Shown: positions 24,514 to 34,303, numbered from the stretch's first letter. The stretch is 38,316 nucleotides of DNA from an uncultured Acidobacteriota bacterium (GCA_900696665.1 CAADGY010000102.1:1-38316); one strand, 5' to 3'. Translations and numbers: made by a program. The notes: generated by a model from the letters alone, not told the origin.

Positions 24514-26657
24514 TGCGCCGCCTGCGGCTTTTTTCCGCGCTTGCTATAACCCTAACCGCCGCTCTAGCTGCCGGCCAGACCGGCGCCGGGGAGACTTACG
24601 ACGTTGTTGTTGTCAGCGGCAGTTCGGGTGGTTTCGGCGCCGCGCTGGCCGCTGGACGCATGGGGATGCGGGTAGCACTTATTGAAGATACGCCAGTGCT
24701 CGGCGGGATGCTTTCCAACGGGATCTCGAACATCGATACCTACTCTTTCGAATCGCTGAGTGGCATCTTCGAGGAGTTCCGTTCCAGAGTGAAAGAACAC
24801 TACGGGGCGCTGATGGCTACGGATCCGATCTTTCGGGCGCCACGGTTGCTCGACTACAAGCCAAGGCAATCGAACGTAGCCGCGGAAGGCGGACGGTGGG
24901 AGCCGCATGTTGCAGACCAGATCTTGAAAGAGATGATTGCGCCGGCGCCGGGTGTCACTATCTTCTACAATACGTGGGCGACAGACGCCGTTCTTCAGGG
25001 GAACCGCGCCGCCGGCGTCATGACCATGAACAAGCGCGGAGAAAGGCGCGTCTTCACCGGCAAGGTGATTATCGATGCTACGCACGAGGCCGACGTTGCC
25101 GCCTGGGCCGGTGTGCCGTATCGGGTGGGCCGAGAGGCCCGCTCCCCTCTGGAGCCACATGCGGGAGACATCCGCTTCTTCAACGGCACGGGCGAGATCA
25201 TGGAAGGCAGTACGGGCCGCCAGGATCGGGCGATCGTGTCCTACGGGCTGCGGCTATGCATTCAACACTACGGTGGAGAGGAAACATCGCACATCCTCGC
25301 TTCTCCCCCGCCGGGCTATGACAAAAGCAAGTACCTGCACTCCTCCTATTCCGGCGAGATCACCATGCCGAAAAGCAAAGCGGAGATGAACGCCAATCCG
25401 GTTGGCAACGAGATGCAAGAAATCAACTGGGTATGGCCTGAGGCGTCGCGTGCGGAACGGATGGAATTGTACCAGCGGTATAAAAATCACGCGCTGGGGT
25501 TTCTCTATTTCCTGCAGCACGAGCGCGGATTGAAGCACCTGGGATTGCCGAAGGACGAGTTTGTGGACAACGGCCATGTCCCGTATCGCATCTTCGTGCG
25601 CGAAGCCCGGCGTATTGAAGGCGAAGCCACCATTACCGAGGCCGACATCAATCCGTTTCTGACCGGACGAGGCCTGATCCCCCAACTGCGGAAAGACAGC
25701 ATCTCCATCGGACACTATCCTTTAGATTCAAAGCCAGTGCATAGCAAGACCGATATGTCGACACCCGAGAAAGGCAACGGGGACTTTTTTCTGGCCAACG
25801 TGGTGACACCGTTCCAGGTGCCGTACGGCGCAATCGTTCCATTGCACGTTGAAGGCCTCCTGGTTCCGGTTGCGGTGTCGGCGACGCACGTGGCGTTCTC
25901 CGCGGTTCGCATGGACCCGACGTGGATGGTTATGGGACAGGCAGCAGGAGTTGCAGCAGCACTCAGCATTCGCGAGAACGTGACGCCGCGGCAACTCCCG
26001 GTTGAGCGGTTACAGCGCGAACTGATCCGGCAGAAGGTCCGCTTGCTATTTTACTGGGACGTTTCTCTTGATCACCCTGCATTCGAGGCGATTCAGTGGT
26101 TGAGCGTGCGCAAAGGCTTGCGAGGATACCCGGATCGCCTGTTCCGCCCAGATCAGTATCTCAGCAGGGCTGAGATGTCCGTCCTGATCGCAAATGTCTT
26201 CGGCCTGTGGCCGAGTGTCAGCAACTTTCATTTCACGGACGTTCCCTGGAGCCACTGGGCCTTCCGCGAAATCGAGACGCTTTTCGACAACCGTTTGCTC
26301 ACGCCCTTCGGCGTCCGGCCGCGCTGGCCAGACGCTGGCGGCTACGACCCGGTTCGGAACGCCGGATTCCGGCAAGGGCAAAACTTCGGCGCGTTCGAAC
26401 CGGATCGGCCCGTAACCTGGGGAGAAATGATCGGTGTTCTGCGCATCCTTCAATCCCGCCAGGTTCACCCACCGGCCGCGGGTCCGGCGAGAAAGGCATT
26501 CACCCCGCCAGAGATCGATCCAGGCGAATGGGTGAACGGCATCATTAACGATTCGCGATTTGCATCGAGCCTGAGAACGAAAACGATTTTACCCGCGGAG
26601 GCGCTCACCCGCGCCGAAGCGTGCATGCTGGTAGCGGCTATGAGCGAACGCAGGTAG
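24513..26657 (+). CDS. Exported FAD-dependent oxidoreductase with C-terminal SLH-like region
   Basis: A 714-residue protein. A signal peptide (RRLRLFSALAITLTAALAAG) is followed by an FAD-binding Rossmann motif YDVVVVSGSSGGFGAALAAG (29-48) ending at an acidic residue (ALIED), then the GGMLSNGISN segment typical of the FAD_oxidored (PF12831-type) family, and a later FAD contact MVMGQAAGVAAALSI. Residues about 535-605 contain S-layer-homology-like segments (LRGYPDRLFRPDQYLSRAEM, FHFTDVPWSHWAFREIE), and another half repeat closes the protein (ALTRAEACMLVAAM). So an exported flavoenzyme is tethered to, or displayed at, the cell surface. Substrate is unknown. It lies 46 nt after the selenoprotein operon and abuts the convergent CpsB-like gene. 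Confidence 0.88.
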   Translation: MRRLRLFSALAITLTAALAAGQTGAGETYDVVVVSGSSGGFGAALAAGRMGMRVALIEDTPVLGGMLSNGISNIDTYSFESLSGIFEEFRSRVKEHYGALMATDPIFRAPRLLDYKPRQSNVAAEGGRWEPHVADQILKEMIAPAPGVTIFYNTWATDAVLQGNRAAGVMTMNKRGERRVFTGKVIIDATHEADVAAWAGVPYRVGREARSPLEPHAGDIRFFNGTGEIMEGSTGRQDRAIVSYGLRLCIQHYGGEETSHILASPPPGYDKSKYLHSSYSGEITMPKSKAEMNANPVGNEMQEINWVWPEASRAERMELYQRYKNHALGFLYFLQHERGLKHLGLPKDEFVDNGHVPYRIFVREARRIEGEATITEADINPFLTGRGLIPQLRKDSISIGHYPLDSKPVHSKTDMSTPEKGNGDFFLANVVTPFQVPYGAIVPLHVEGLLVPVAVSATHVAFSAVRMDPTWMVMGQAAGVAAALSIRENVTPRQLPVERLQRELIRQKVRLLFYWDVSLDHPAFEAIQWLSVRKGLRGYPDRLFRPDQYLSRAEMSVLIANVFGLWPSVSNFHFTDVPWSHWAFREIETLFDNRLLTPFGVRPRWPDAGGYDPVRNAGFRQGQNFGAFEPDRPVTWGEMIGVLRILQSRQVHPPAAGPARKAFTPPEIDPGEWVNGIINDSRFASSLRTKTILPAEALTRAEACMLVAAMSERR

Positions 26658-27410
26658 CTACCAGAACCACCACCGGCGATTGCTCTTCACCGGCGCCGGG
26701 GGCATGGGCAGAGGATCGCCTGTCAGAACGGCGCGAGGGTTTTCTATGCAGAGAGCGCGGGCGATTCGTTCGGCGTAGCGCTGCGCGAGGTACCTGTAGC
26801 CTAAGTCCAACCGGGGAGGCCGGTCGGTACAGTCGTGAGCGTCGCTTGCCAGAAATGCAACCAGCCCACGTTCAATCAACTCATGAGCAAAGTCCCTGGC
26901 ATCACTTCCGAAACGTCCTAGCAGCGACTGCGCCGTAACCTGCAAACAGACTCCGCGGGCCGCCCATGCGGCGAGATCAGCTGTCCTAAGGTAGAGCAGC
27001 GGGTTTCGTTCCGGATGCGTAATAACCGGTACCATTTGCGCGGCAAGCATCTCGTCGAAGACTTCCCCGGTGTTCTGAAGAATCAGAAGATCGGAAAACT
27101 CAACCAACAGGTAACGCCGCCCGTTAATGGTGTAGCGGGAGGGATTTGCGAGTGCGTCGTTGATATTGTCGGCGTAGAAGTGGAAATCGCAGCCGTAGTG
27201 AATTCGAATGGAGTCTATTTTGCCGGATAAACGTTGGATGCGCTCGTTTACAGCGCCAGTATCAAACGCGTAACACAGGTTTGCATGAGGCGTAGCGACG
27301 ATATCCGAAGTCCCGGAATCCGCCGCCAGGCGCAGCATCTGAATACTTTCATCGAAGTCCCGGGCGCCATCATCCAGATTCCAGAGGATGTGGCTATGTA
27401 TATCGATCAT
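26658..27410 (-). CDS. PHP-domain tyrosine-protein phosphatase, CpsB/YwqE-like
   Basis: A 250-residue protein with the PHP metal-site motifs in order: MIDIHSHILW (His5, His7), LDDGARDFDESI, VATPHAN, GCDFHFY, VITHPERNP and FLASDAHD. This is the CpsB/YwqE layout, manganese-dependent phosphatases that remove phosphate from tyrosine-kinase-like regulators of capsule or exopolysaccharide chain length. No polysaccharide cluster or BY-kinase is adjacent, so the partner is elsewhere. The C-terminus ends in an unusual SNRRWWFW. Its stop codon directly abuts the stop of the convergent FAD gene with no bases between. Confidence 0.9.
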   Translation of the reverse strand: MIDIHSHILWNLDDGARDFDESIQMLRLAADSGTSDIVATPHANLCYAFDTGAVNERIQRLSGKIDSIRIHYGCDFHFYADNINDALANPSRYTINGRRYLLVEFSDLLILQNTGEVFDEMLAAQMVPVITHPERNPLLYLRTADLAAWAARGVCLQVTAQSLLGRFGSDARDFAHELIERGLVAFLASDAHDCTDRPPRLDLGYRYLAQRYAERIARALCIENPRAVLTGDPLPMPPAPVKSNRRWWFW

Positions 27411-27475
27411 GCAACCGGCAAGCAGCGGCGCGCGGCGGCGACGGCTTGTACTGCAAAAGCAGATCCGAACATAGC

Positions 27476-27982
27476 TTAAATGAACATCTCATCGTCCTGC
27501 GTTGCCTGCGCAACGGTGGGCCGCCCGCTGCGGGATAAATGCCCAAGCGCCGCGCGGATTCCCGCAAAGATCCCGTTTACTTCTTTAAGAGGCCTCAGGA
27601 TGCCGTTGTGAAAAATTGCCACCGTCTCGTGCAGACGTCCGACGGTATCGTCGAAAACCAACTCCAGGCGGTCCATCTGGACTCTGGCCCGGGCGGTGGC
27701 GTCGCTGAGTATTTCATCCGCCCGGCCGACCTGAACCCGGGTTTTGTCCAGAATATCGTTGGCTTTCGTGGTGATATCGGAAATCTGAGTCCGGCTCTGC
27801 TCAAGAGTACTTTGAGCCGTCGCCACCAGTGATTCCGCTTTCGGAATGAAGGCCGTTACCTGCTCCTGTAGACCTCTGGCGGAGCGGTACATTCCCAAAA
27901 GAATAAGCAACTGCACCACAATGGCGACGGCGGAAACAACTACCGCTGCCGTCATGACATAGATGACGGTATCTGGAATCAC
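27476..27982 (-). CDS. DUF948-like membrane protein with coiled coil
   Basis: A 168-residue protein. One N-terminal transmembrane helix (VIYVMTAAVVVSAVAIVVQLLILL about 6-29) leads to a long heptad-rich helical region (about 35-125: LQEQVTAFIPKAESLV, TLEQSRTQISDITTKANDIL), then a short polar tail. This matches the DUF948 type of membrane-anchored coiled-coil proteins, whose job is not known; envelope stress or structural roles are suspected. It lies 50 nt downstream of the YtxH-like gene on the same strand, a pairing also common in Firmicutes and Acidobacteriota, so the two are probably one unit. Confidence 0.8.
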   Translation of the reverse strand: MIPDTVIYVMTAAVVVSAVAIVVQLLILLGMYRSARGLQEQVTAFIPKAESLVATAQSTLEQSRTQISDITTKANDILDKTRVQVGRADEILSDATARARVQMDRLELVFDDTVGRLHETVAIFHNGILRPLKEVNGIFAGIRAALGHLSRSGRPTVAQATQDDEMFI

Positions 27983-28032
27983 GGTCTAGTACCTGAAAGT
28001 CTTGCTAACTAACTAATATCCGAAAAATCCGG

Positions 28033-28377
28033 TTAGAGGTTCCCCGCATCGGGCGCCGGTGGTGCTGGTGTGCCTGTTTGCGAAGAACGAAGAGCCTCGT
28101 GATACGCCTGTTTTCCTGCTTCCACTGCCGCGGCAACCTGATCCCGCTGTTTGCTTACGACATTTTTCCCGCGTTCATACAGCCCAGTGGCAGATTCGCG
28201 GATTTGTTCTCCGGTCTTTGCGAGATACTCTTTGCTTTCATCCGCCTTCGTCTTCAGCAGAGTCCGTGTGTCACGGCCCGACTTCGGCGCGAACACGATT
28301 CCGATCGCCACTCCGATGCCAACTCCCAAAAAGAAGTACGAAAATCTGCTTTCGTGCTCCATGTGCTCGTGCTCCAT
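28033..28377 (-). CDS. YtxH-domain protein
   Basis: A 114-residue protein. A short His/Glu-rich start is followed by one glycine-rich membrane helix (FSYFFLGVGIGVAIGIVFAP) and the hallmark APKSGRDTR at its end. The rest is an amphipathic, Lys/Glu-rich helix, with a Pro/Ala tail. YtxH-like proteins are small membrane proteins linked to general stress in Bacillus, but their function is not defined. AAGGA precedes ATG 28377 at a normal distance. It appears to be the first gene of a pair with the DUF948-like protein. Confidence 0.85.
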   Translation of the reverse strand: MEHEHMEHESRFSYFFLGVGIGVAIGIVFAPKSGRDTRTLLKTKADESKEYLAKTGEQIRESATGLYERGKNVVSKQRDQVAAAVEAGKQAYHEALRSSQTGTPAPPAPDAGNL

Positions 28378-28470
28378 AAGCGTGTTCCTTTCCGAGTTCG
28401 TGTACCCTCACTCAAATACTAGCAGGGATGGCGATACCGACGTTTGCACCGGTTAGAAATGAACGGCGTT

Positions 28471-28501
28471 TGCCTAGCTGTGCCTAGCTGCTGCCTAGCT
28501 G
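28471..28501. repeat. Three near-tandem copies of TGCCTAGCTG at the end of the phosphorylase gene
   Basis: Exact 10-mers lie at 28471-28480, 28481-28490 and 28492-28501. The third copy overlaps the phosphorylase stop codon (TAG on the minus strand at 28495-28497). The rest of this roughly 100-nt gap upstream of the YtxH-like gene shows no gene. Slippage of the stop region is a simple explanation. Confidence 0.7.
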
Positions 28502-31089
28502 GGAACGGCCCACGAGATGAGGCCGGGTATGAACCCGTCGATCATATTCACGTGATACGGAAGCACACGTGCGGTATAGCCATACTGGCCGCTGCGACAG
28601 CAGGGAGCGGCGGAGATTTCGTAGACATACCAGCCACGTGCATCCCTGCCAGTAACGGACATCGGTTGCACAATAGGCTCCACGATTTCTCCCTGCGGAT
28701 TGAGGGGGCCCAAATATAACTCGACGGAGACCTGCTCGGGAGTAAGCACGTCAAGGTTCGCCAGCACCTTCAATTGAATCCGGCCGCCCACACGCAGGTC
28801 AGCCGCTATACGTTCATGAGGAATCTCGAGGTGAACTCGCGGCCAGGCTTGTTGAACTCGCGCCTCCCACTGGGCCAGCATCCGGGCTCGGGCTCCGCCA
28901 GCGGCAATCAGTTCCTGGTGGTTCGTGTGCGCCATCAGGTAAAACCGCTCGGTGTATTCCCGCACCATCCGGTGCGTATTGAAGAAGTAGCACAGGTTGG
29001 AGGTGGAAGATTTCATTCGCGCAATCCAGCGGCGCGGCAGGCGTCCGCCGGCGTAGTCATAAAACATCGGGACAATATCGCGTTCGAGCAGGTTATATAG
29101 AGCTTCCGCCTCGGCCTGGTCCTGTTCGGCGCCGTCGGGACGGCGCTCGCCGGTGCCAATCGCCCACCCGATAGGCTCGACGCCCGGCTGCTGCGACAAC
29201 CACGCCTCGTCCCACCAGCCGTCCAGAATACTGGCATTAAGCACGCCGTTGGCTGCCGCTTTCATGCCGCTGGTACCGCTGGCTTCGAGCGGCCGCAGCG
29301 GATTGTTCAACCAGACATCCACCCCCTGGACCATGTATCTGCCAACAGCCATGTCGTAGTCTTCCAGAAATACGAGGCGGTTCCGGATCTCGGGGTCTCT
29401 CGCCAGATCCACCACCTGGCGTATCAACTCCTTGCCCGGCTCATCTTTGGGGTGTGCCTTGCCGGCAAAGATAAGCTGGACGGGTCGCTCGCGATTGTTC
29501 AAAAGCCGCTTCAAGCGCCCGACGTCGCGCAGCAGCAGTGTCGCCCGTTTATAGGTGGCAAACCGCCGGGCGAAACCGATAGTCAGCGCCTCGGGGTCCA
29601 GAACTTCATCGGACAACTCGATATCCGATTCAGGAGCCGCGCGCCGCTGGAGCTGCGCTTTCAACCGGCGCCGGGCGAAGGCCACCAGGCGCTCGCGGCG
29701 CCGCTCGTGCGTCCGCCACAGCTCCTCGGGCGGTATGGATTCCACGCGCCGCCACAACTCGGGGTTACCAGGTTCGTCGCGCCACTTCGGACCGAGATAG
29801 CGATCGTATAGCTGGTTCAACTCCTGCGAAATCCACGAGCGGAAGTGAACTCCATTGGTGACATGCCCGATGGGAATCTCATCCACCGGAAGGTTCTTCC
29901 ACATGCCCTGCCACATGTTCCGCGTGACCTCGCCATGCAGTTTGCTGACGCCGTTACGGAACGCCGCCATGCGAAGTGCCAGTATGGTCATGCAGAAATG
30001 TTCGTTTTCATCGCCGGCGTTCTGGCGTCCGAGAGCGAGAAAGTCGCGCATCGACAGCCCGAGTTCGGGCCGGTAATCCCGGAAGTAGCGCTCCATCAGG
30101 TCCGGAGGAAAATAGTCGTGGCCCGCGGGGACCGCCGTGTGAGTCGTAAAAATGAGACTGCCAAAAGCCACCTGCCGCGCTTCGGCGAACGAAAGCCCGT
30201 GTGCGCGCATGAGAGTCCTGACATGCTCCAGTGCGAGAAATGCCGAGTGACCCTCGTTCATATGAAACACCGTGGGCGATAAGCCGAGAGCATCGAGCAT
30301 CCGGCAACCGCCGATACCCAACAGGATCTCCTGTTGGAGGCGCATTTCTATGCCGCCACCGTAGAGCTGATCGGTGATATCGCGATCCGCCGGACTATTC
30401 TCGGGAACGTTGGTATCCAGCAGATAAAGCGGTATGCGGCCCACGGATGCTTTCCAGATTCGGGCGAAGACGCGGCGGCCAGGAAATGTGACGGAGATCG
30501 TGAGCGGCGAACCGCTTGCCGGATCAAGTACGGGCGAAAGCGGCAAGGTATGAAAATCGTTGGACTCGTACTCTTCTTCCTGCCATCCGCGCGCGTTCAG
30601 GCGTTGGCGGAAATAGCCCTGCTGATACAGGAGCCCTACGCCGGCAAGCGGAACGCCGAGGTCGCTCGACGATTTCAAATGATCCCCCGCCAGCACACCA
30701 AGGCCGCCAGCGAATATCGACAGGCATTCCGTGAGCCCGAATTCCGCGGAGAAGTAGGCCACCAACGGTGTATCCCCGTCCTTGCCATGGTTTCGATGAA
30801 ACCAGGTTCCGTCGCCACTCAAACAGGTGTCCAAATCCTTCAGGCACCCGTCCATGTGGGCGAGAAAGCTCTCGTCCATCGCGGCATTCTCCAACTTCTG
30901 CTGGTCAATGTTTCCGAGCAGCATTACCGGGTTGTGATTTACTGACTCCCAGAGATTGGCGTCCAGGCGGCGGAACAGCTCGATGGTTTCATGGCTCCAT
31001 GCCCAGTGAAGATTCTGTACCAGAGCAGCCAGCGGTGCGAGCCTTTCGGGAAGGGCTGGGGCCACGGAAAAAATCTGAATCGGTTTCAT
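28495..31089 (-). CDS. glgP: Alpha-glucan phosphorylase (GT35, DUF3417 N-terminus)
   Basis: An 864-residue enzyme from ATG 31089, with AAGGAG about 9 nt upstream. It releases glucose 1-phosphate from glycogen or maltodextrins. The N-terminus has the DUF3417 hallmark (LAALVQNLHWAWSHETIELF). Then come VAYFSAEFGLTECLSIFAGG, AGDHLKSSSDLG, VFHMNEGHSAFLALE, FTTHTAVPAGHD, and the phosphorylase C-terminal half with IGFARRFATYKRATLL and the PLP-lysine segment EASGTSGMKAAANG. This is the long bacterial/archaeal alpha-glucan phosphorylase class rather than the MalP class. An upstream extension of 58 codons is open but lacks homology-like sequence and a ribosome site. It is divergent from the M48 protease gene across 82 nt. 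Confidence 0.93.
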   Translation of the reverse strand: MKPIQIFSVAPALPERLAPLAALVQNLHWAWSHETIELFRRLDANLWESVNHNPVMLLGNIDQQKLENAAMDESFLAHMDGCLKDLDTCLSGDGTWFHRNHGKDGDTPLVAYFSAEFGLTECLSIFAGGLGVLAGDHLKSSSDLGVPLAGVGLLYQQGYFRQRLNARGWQEEEYESNDFHTLPLSPVLDPASGSPLTISVTFPGRRVFARIWKASVGRIPLYLLDTNVPENSPADRDITDQLYGGGIEMRLQQEILLGIGGCRMLDALGLSPTVFHMNEGHSAFLALEHVRTLMRAHGLSFAEARQVAFGSLIFTTHTAVPAGHDYFPPDLMERYFRDYRPELGLSMRDFLALGRQNAGDENEHFCMTILALRMAAFRNGVSKLHGEVTRNMWQGMWKNLPVDEIPIGHVTNGVHFRSWISQELNQLYDRYLGPKWRDEPGNPELWRRVESIPPEELWRTHERRRERLVAFARRRLKAQLQRRAAPESDIELSDEVLDPEALTIGFARRFATYKRATLLLRDVGRLKRLLNNRERPVQLIFAGKAHPKDEPGKELIRQVVDLARDPEIRNRLVFLEDYDMAVGRYMVQGVDVWLNNPLRPLEASGTSGMKAAANGVLNASILDGWWDEAWLSQQPGVEPIGWAIGTGERRPDGAEQDQAEAEALYNLLERDIVPMFYDYAGGRLPRRWIARMKSSTSNLCYFFNTHRMVREYTERFYLMAHTNHQELIAAGGARARMLAQWEARVQQAWPRVHLEIPHERIAADLRVGGRIQLKVLANLDVLTPEQVSVELYLGPLNPQGEIVEPIVQPMSVTGRDARGWYVYEISAAPCCRSGQYGYTARVLPYHVNMIDGFIPGLISWAVPS

Positions 31090-31171
31090 ACGGTTAACTC
31101 CTTTATACACCTCAATTTCGACTGAAACACCTGCCGCTTTTCCGGAGTCTCTGAATGCAAGAGGAAAGTGA

Positions 31172-32518
31172 ATGCTACAGAGAAGAAGGCATTTGTCCGC
31201 ACTGCTGGCCGGTCTGTTGATGCTGCCGGCCTGCGCGGGCAGGAAGCCTGGTGACCCGCTCAAGCCGGGCTATAACGTGTACTCCAAAGAGCAGGATATT
31301 CAATTGGGCCGGGAGGCAGCCGCGCAGATCAGGCAACAGGCCGACATTGTTAAGAATTCCGCGATTCAGGAATATGTGAATCGCATCGGACAGAGGCTGG
31401 CATCATCGCCCGCGGCCGACGGGTACCCGTACTCTTTCACCGTCATCAACGAACCCGGAATCAACGCCTTTGCCTTACCTGGCGGTCCGGTCTTCGTGTA
31501 TGCCGATCTGATCGAGGCGGCCGACAACGAGGCGCAGGTCGCGGGCGTGATCGCCCACGAGATCGCGCATGTCGCTCTGCGGCATGGAACAAATCAAGCA
31601 TCAAAATCGCAATTGATTCAACTTCCCGCCGTGCTGGCAGGAGCGGTTATCGGAGATGGGTCCCTTTTGGGCCAACTGGGTCAACTGGGGATAGGACTGG
31701 GCGTCAATTCCATTTTGCTGCGGTATTCGCGTGATGCTGAGACCGAAGCGGACGCACTGGGAGCCCGGCTGATGGCCGAAGCCGGCTACAACCCCATCGA
31801 GATGGCGCGGTTCTTCGAAAAACTCGAGGCCGAGGGGGGCTCGCGCGCTCCGCAGTTCCTCTCCTCCCATCCCAATCCCGGCAACCGGATGAAAGCGATA
31901 GAGGCGGAGATTCAAACGCTGCCGCAGCGGCAGTACGGCTTCAGCACCGGAAACTTTCAGCAGATAAAGGCCGCTGTCAAGAAGCTGCCCAAACCAAAGC
32001 AGCCGCAACAGCAGACAACTGCAGCCTCCGCCGGCCCGCCCCCCGCACCTACCGGCGGTTTTCAGAACTTCCAAACGGACCGTTTCACACTCGCCTATCC
32101 GCACGGTTGGGAGACTTTCGGCGACAGACGATCGCGTGTACTTACAATTGCTCCACGGCAAGGGTTGGTACAAACTGGGTCCGGAACGGTAAGCCTGGGC
32201 TACGGCGCGGTGTTGAGCTACTTTACTCCGTCCGCCAGAAGCCTGGGTCCGGCAACCAACGAATTGATCTCCCAGTTGCGGCAGGCAAACAGCAGTATGC
32301 GGGCGACAGGACAGCGCCAGGTCACCGTAGCCGGGAATCCGGGGTTGCTTACCAACATGGTCAGTGCGTCGCCCTACGGCGGAACCGAGCGGGACGTGGT
32401 GTTGACCGTGATGCGGCCGGAAGGGCTCTTTTACATGGTATTCGTGTCACCGGAGCAATCGTCGGCGCAACTCGGAGACACGTTCAACCAGATGCTCCAA
32501 TCGATCCGTTTCTATTGA
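31172..32518 (+). CDS. M48-family metalloprotease lipoprotein
   Basis: A 448-residue protein. The signal peptide ends in a lipobox-like LPAC with Cys21. The peptidase M48 domain contains FALPGGPVFVYADLIEAADN, the zinc site HEIAH (129-133) and the third ligand region YSRDAETEADALGARLM, followed by SSHPNPGNRMKAI. This matches periplasmic BepA/LoiP-like proteases, which help outer-membrane protein quality control. Beyond a Pro/Gln linker (about 268-295), a second domain of about 150 residues (FQTDRFTLAYPHGWETFGD to SIRFY) resembles a PsbP/DUF1795-like fold of unknown role. GAGGAAAG precedes ATG 31172. Confidence 0.9.
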   Translation: MLQRRRHLSALLAGLLMLPACAGRKPGDPLKPGYNVYSKEQDIQLGREAAAQIRQQADIVKNSAIQEYVNRIGQRLASSPAADGYPYSFTVINEPGINAFALPGGPVFVYADLIEAADNEAQVAGVIAHEIAHVALRHGTNQASKSQLIQLPAVLAGAVIGDGSLLGQLGQLGIGLGVNSILLRYSRDAETEADALGARLMAEAGYNPIEMARFFEKLEAEGGSRAPQFLSSHPNPGNRMKAIEAEIQTLPQRQYGFSTGNFQQIKAAVKKLPKPKQPQQQTTAASAGPPPAPTGGFQNFQTDRFTLAYPHGWETFGDRRSRVLTIAPRQGLVQTGSGTVSLGYGAVLSYFTPSARSLGPATNELISQLRQANSSMRATGQRQVTVAGNPGLLTNMVSASPYGGTERDVVLTVMRPEGLFYMVFVSPEQSSAQLGDTFNQMLQSIRFY

Positions 32519-32641
32519 TGAAGCTTCGGAGCCGCTTCTGTTTGCGAGTCCCGATAACCACTCACTGGGGGCGCGGCTCGGAAACGAATGTTGAGCTGCG
32601 GCCGCCAGGAAGCGGATACGCAATCATTTCTGACACGGCGT
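32519..32641. other. Convergent intergenic region with weak inverted repeats
   Basis: The 123 nt between the M48 and beta-helix genes hold no gene that I can support. GAGCCGC (32529-32535) and GCGGCTC (32573-32579) could pair, and GAAGC/GCTTC just after the M48 stop could form a small hairpin followed by TGTTT. Either might end one of the two convergent transcripts, but neither is a clear terminator. Confidence 0.35.
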
Positions 32642-34300
32642 CTAATACCGCTCCCATGGAGCGCGTTCGAAACCTGGCGCCATGTCGCGGCCGAAGCGCA
32701 GAGGCGGACGTCCGTTTTCAAAAGCACCGATGTCGGGCGCAGTTCCGGCGTAATCGTCATTGAACCCCGGTAGACGCACGGCGGTGTCGAGAGCCGGATT
32801 CGCCACCTCGACCACCGGATCGGTGATAGCGAAGCTCTTTCCGTTTCGCGTATACTCTACTCTGCCCCATTTGACGCTCTTCATTACGGGCGCCAGGAAC
32901 CACTCCAGCGGGTTGCCCTGGAGAAACATCGACTGGACAAATCCACCGCCAAGATACCCGCCGGTCAAATCGTGCTCGAAATCGTTGGGCGGTGCGCCGC
33001 GGTCCCGCGGATACGTGCGCCCGCGCGCGTAGAAGATGTTGTTCCGGCTGACCGCGTTGTGCAGCTCATGGCTGCTGAATACGTCGAGGCCGCCACCGGG
33101 TTGCAACGCGGTGTTGTGGAAAATGAAGCGGTGGCCGAGACCCGTGCTGACGCGCTCGCCGTCGATGGTCAGGTAGTTCATCCCCGTCTTGATCATCATT
33201 CCACCGGAAGAATCCTGGTGCGAAACGCGGCTGTTCCCGAACACATTCCGGAAAATGTAGAGCGGGCCCATGGAGGTCGCGGCGGTGGCGATATGTACGA
33301 ACGTATGGTGAATGTAGTTGCTCCAGATCCGCACATTCCGGTTCGCGCCTTCGCTCTCGATGGCATCATCCCAACAGTGCGAGACAATATTGCCGTAAAT
33401 ATCCGAGTCGCGATTCGGGCTTCCCTTGAAGCTGTAGTTGGACCCGCCGCCGATGCCGTCGTTAAATCCGTGGTCCTCCGTCGAGCGTATGGTGTTGTAG
33501 CGGATGATGTTGCCACCGCGTGAATCGATAAGCGTTATTCCTTGAGGTCCGGACGGGTGTCCCGATTCCCAATCGTTAGCGCCGCCGCGAGGATGTTCGA
33601 TCAGGTTGCGTTGGATCACAAGATGGCCCGCATCGTTTTCGGCGTAAATGCCGCTATCCGACCCATGAAAGACACCCCAGATACGTGCGCCGCCGATTCT
33701 CCCCCATCCGGTGATCCGTGAATCCTCGACGGCAACGTGCTGCACGCCCTGCCTGATGAGCACGCCGTGAATCCCCGCGTTTCTCAGATCGAGACCACGA
33801 AGAATGACGTAGTCCGCCTCGACCACCACGTTGTAGTCGGACAGGTTGAACACATCGCTCACGAACTTCGTGCCGGGGGTTGGCGTCACGAGATGCCATC
33901 CGGCGGCAGTGCCGCCCTCGCGTATGTAGAGGGTCTGATCGGTAGTTCCCCCCGCGAGGTGTGTGGTTTTTCCAACAGGGAATTTTTCGCTAAGGGTCCG
34001 GGCTTGTATCTCTACAGGAGCGCCGCCCGGCTCCAGCCGGATGTCATAGACCGCATCCGGCAGCAGCCCCACGAGAGAGCCGCGGTACTGGCGCTCGCGC
34101 TGATCGTAGACCAGAGGATATCCTTCGCGCCATTCCGCGCTGCCGGCAACACGATAGCGCACCGGACACTTCGCTTCCCCACCCGTATGGTTGTAGTACA
34201 GGCCCAGCGATTCAAATGTTGCAACCGACGACGCCTGCGGTTCTGCGGCGCTGAAGAGCACAGGCCACAGGCTGAAAAGAACAAGGACCGATCTATTCAT
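32642..34300 (-). CDS. Secreted right-handed beta-helix protein (polysaccharide lyase/hydrolase-like)
   Basis: A 552-residue protein with a signal peptide ([19 protein letters not shown]). An N-terminal beta-sandwich region (about 25-100) leads into a long right-handed parallel beta-helix: repeated N-x-I/V steps such as [63 protein letters not shown] and [11 protein letters not shown]. The fold is shared by pectate lyases, chondroitinase/alginate lyases and glycoside hydrolase family 28. I could not assign catalytic residues, so no substrate is claimed. The gene begins 3 nt after the stop of the second Oar-like receptor, so the pair probably handles one polysaccharide. Confidence 0.85.
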   Translation of the reverse strand: MNRSVLVLFSLWPVLFSAAEPQASSVATFESLGLYYNHTGGEAKCPVRYRVAGSAEWREGYPLVYDQRERQYRGSLVGLLPDAVYDIRLEPGGAPVEIQARTLSEKFPVGKTTHLAGGTTDQTLYIREGGTAAGWHLVTPTPGTKFVSDVFNLSDYNVVVEADYVILRGLDLRNAGIHGVLIRQGVQHVAVEDSRITGWGRIGGARIWGVFHGSDSGIYAENDAGHLVIQRNLIEHPRGGANDWESGHPSGPQGITLIDSRGGNIIRYNTIRSTEDHGFNDGIGGGSNYSFKGSPNRDSDIYGNIVSHCWDDAIESEGANRNVRIWSNYIHHTFVHIATAATSMGPLYIFRNVFGNSRVSHQDSSGGMMIKTGMNYLTIDGERVSTGLGHRFIFHNTALQPGGGLDVFSSHELHNAVSRNNIFYARGRTYPRDRGAPPNDFEHDLTGGYLGGGFVQSMFLQGNPLEWFLAPVMKSVKWGRVEYTRNGKSFAITDPVVEVANPALDTAVRLPGFNDDYAGTAPDIGAFENGRPPLRFGRDMAPGFERAPWERY

Positions 34301-34303
34301 TTC

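Noticed and set aside
28471..28501. CRISPR array or mobile-element repeat
   Set aside because: Copies are only 10 nt, nearly adjacent and without spacers, and they look like slippage at a stop codon.
31090..31263. 58-residue N-terminal extension of the alpha-glucan phosphorylase
   Set aside because: AAGGAG before ATG 31089 and the family N-terminus show the true start; the extension overlaps the divergent M48 gene's promoter and start.
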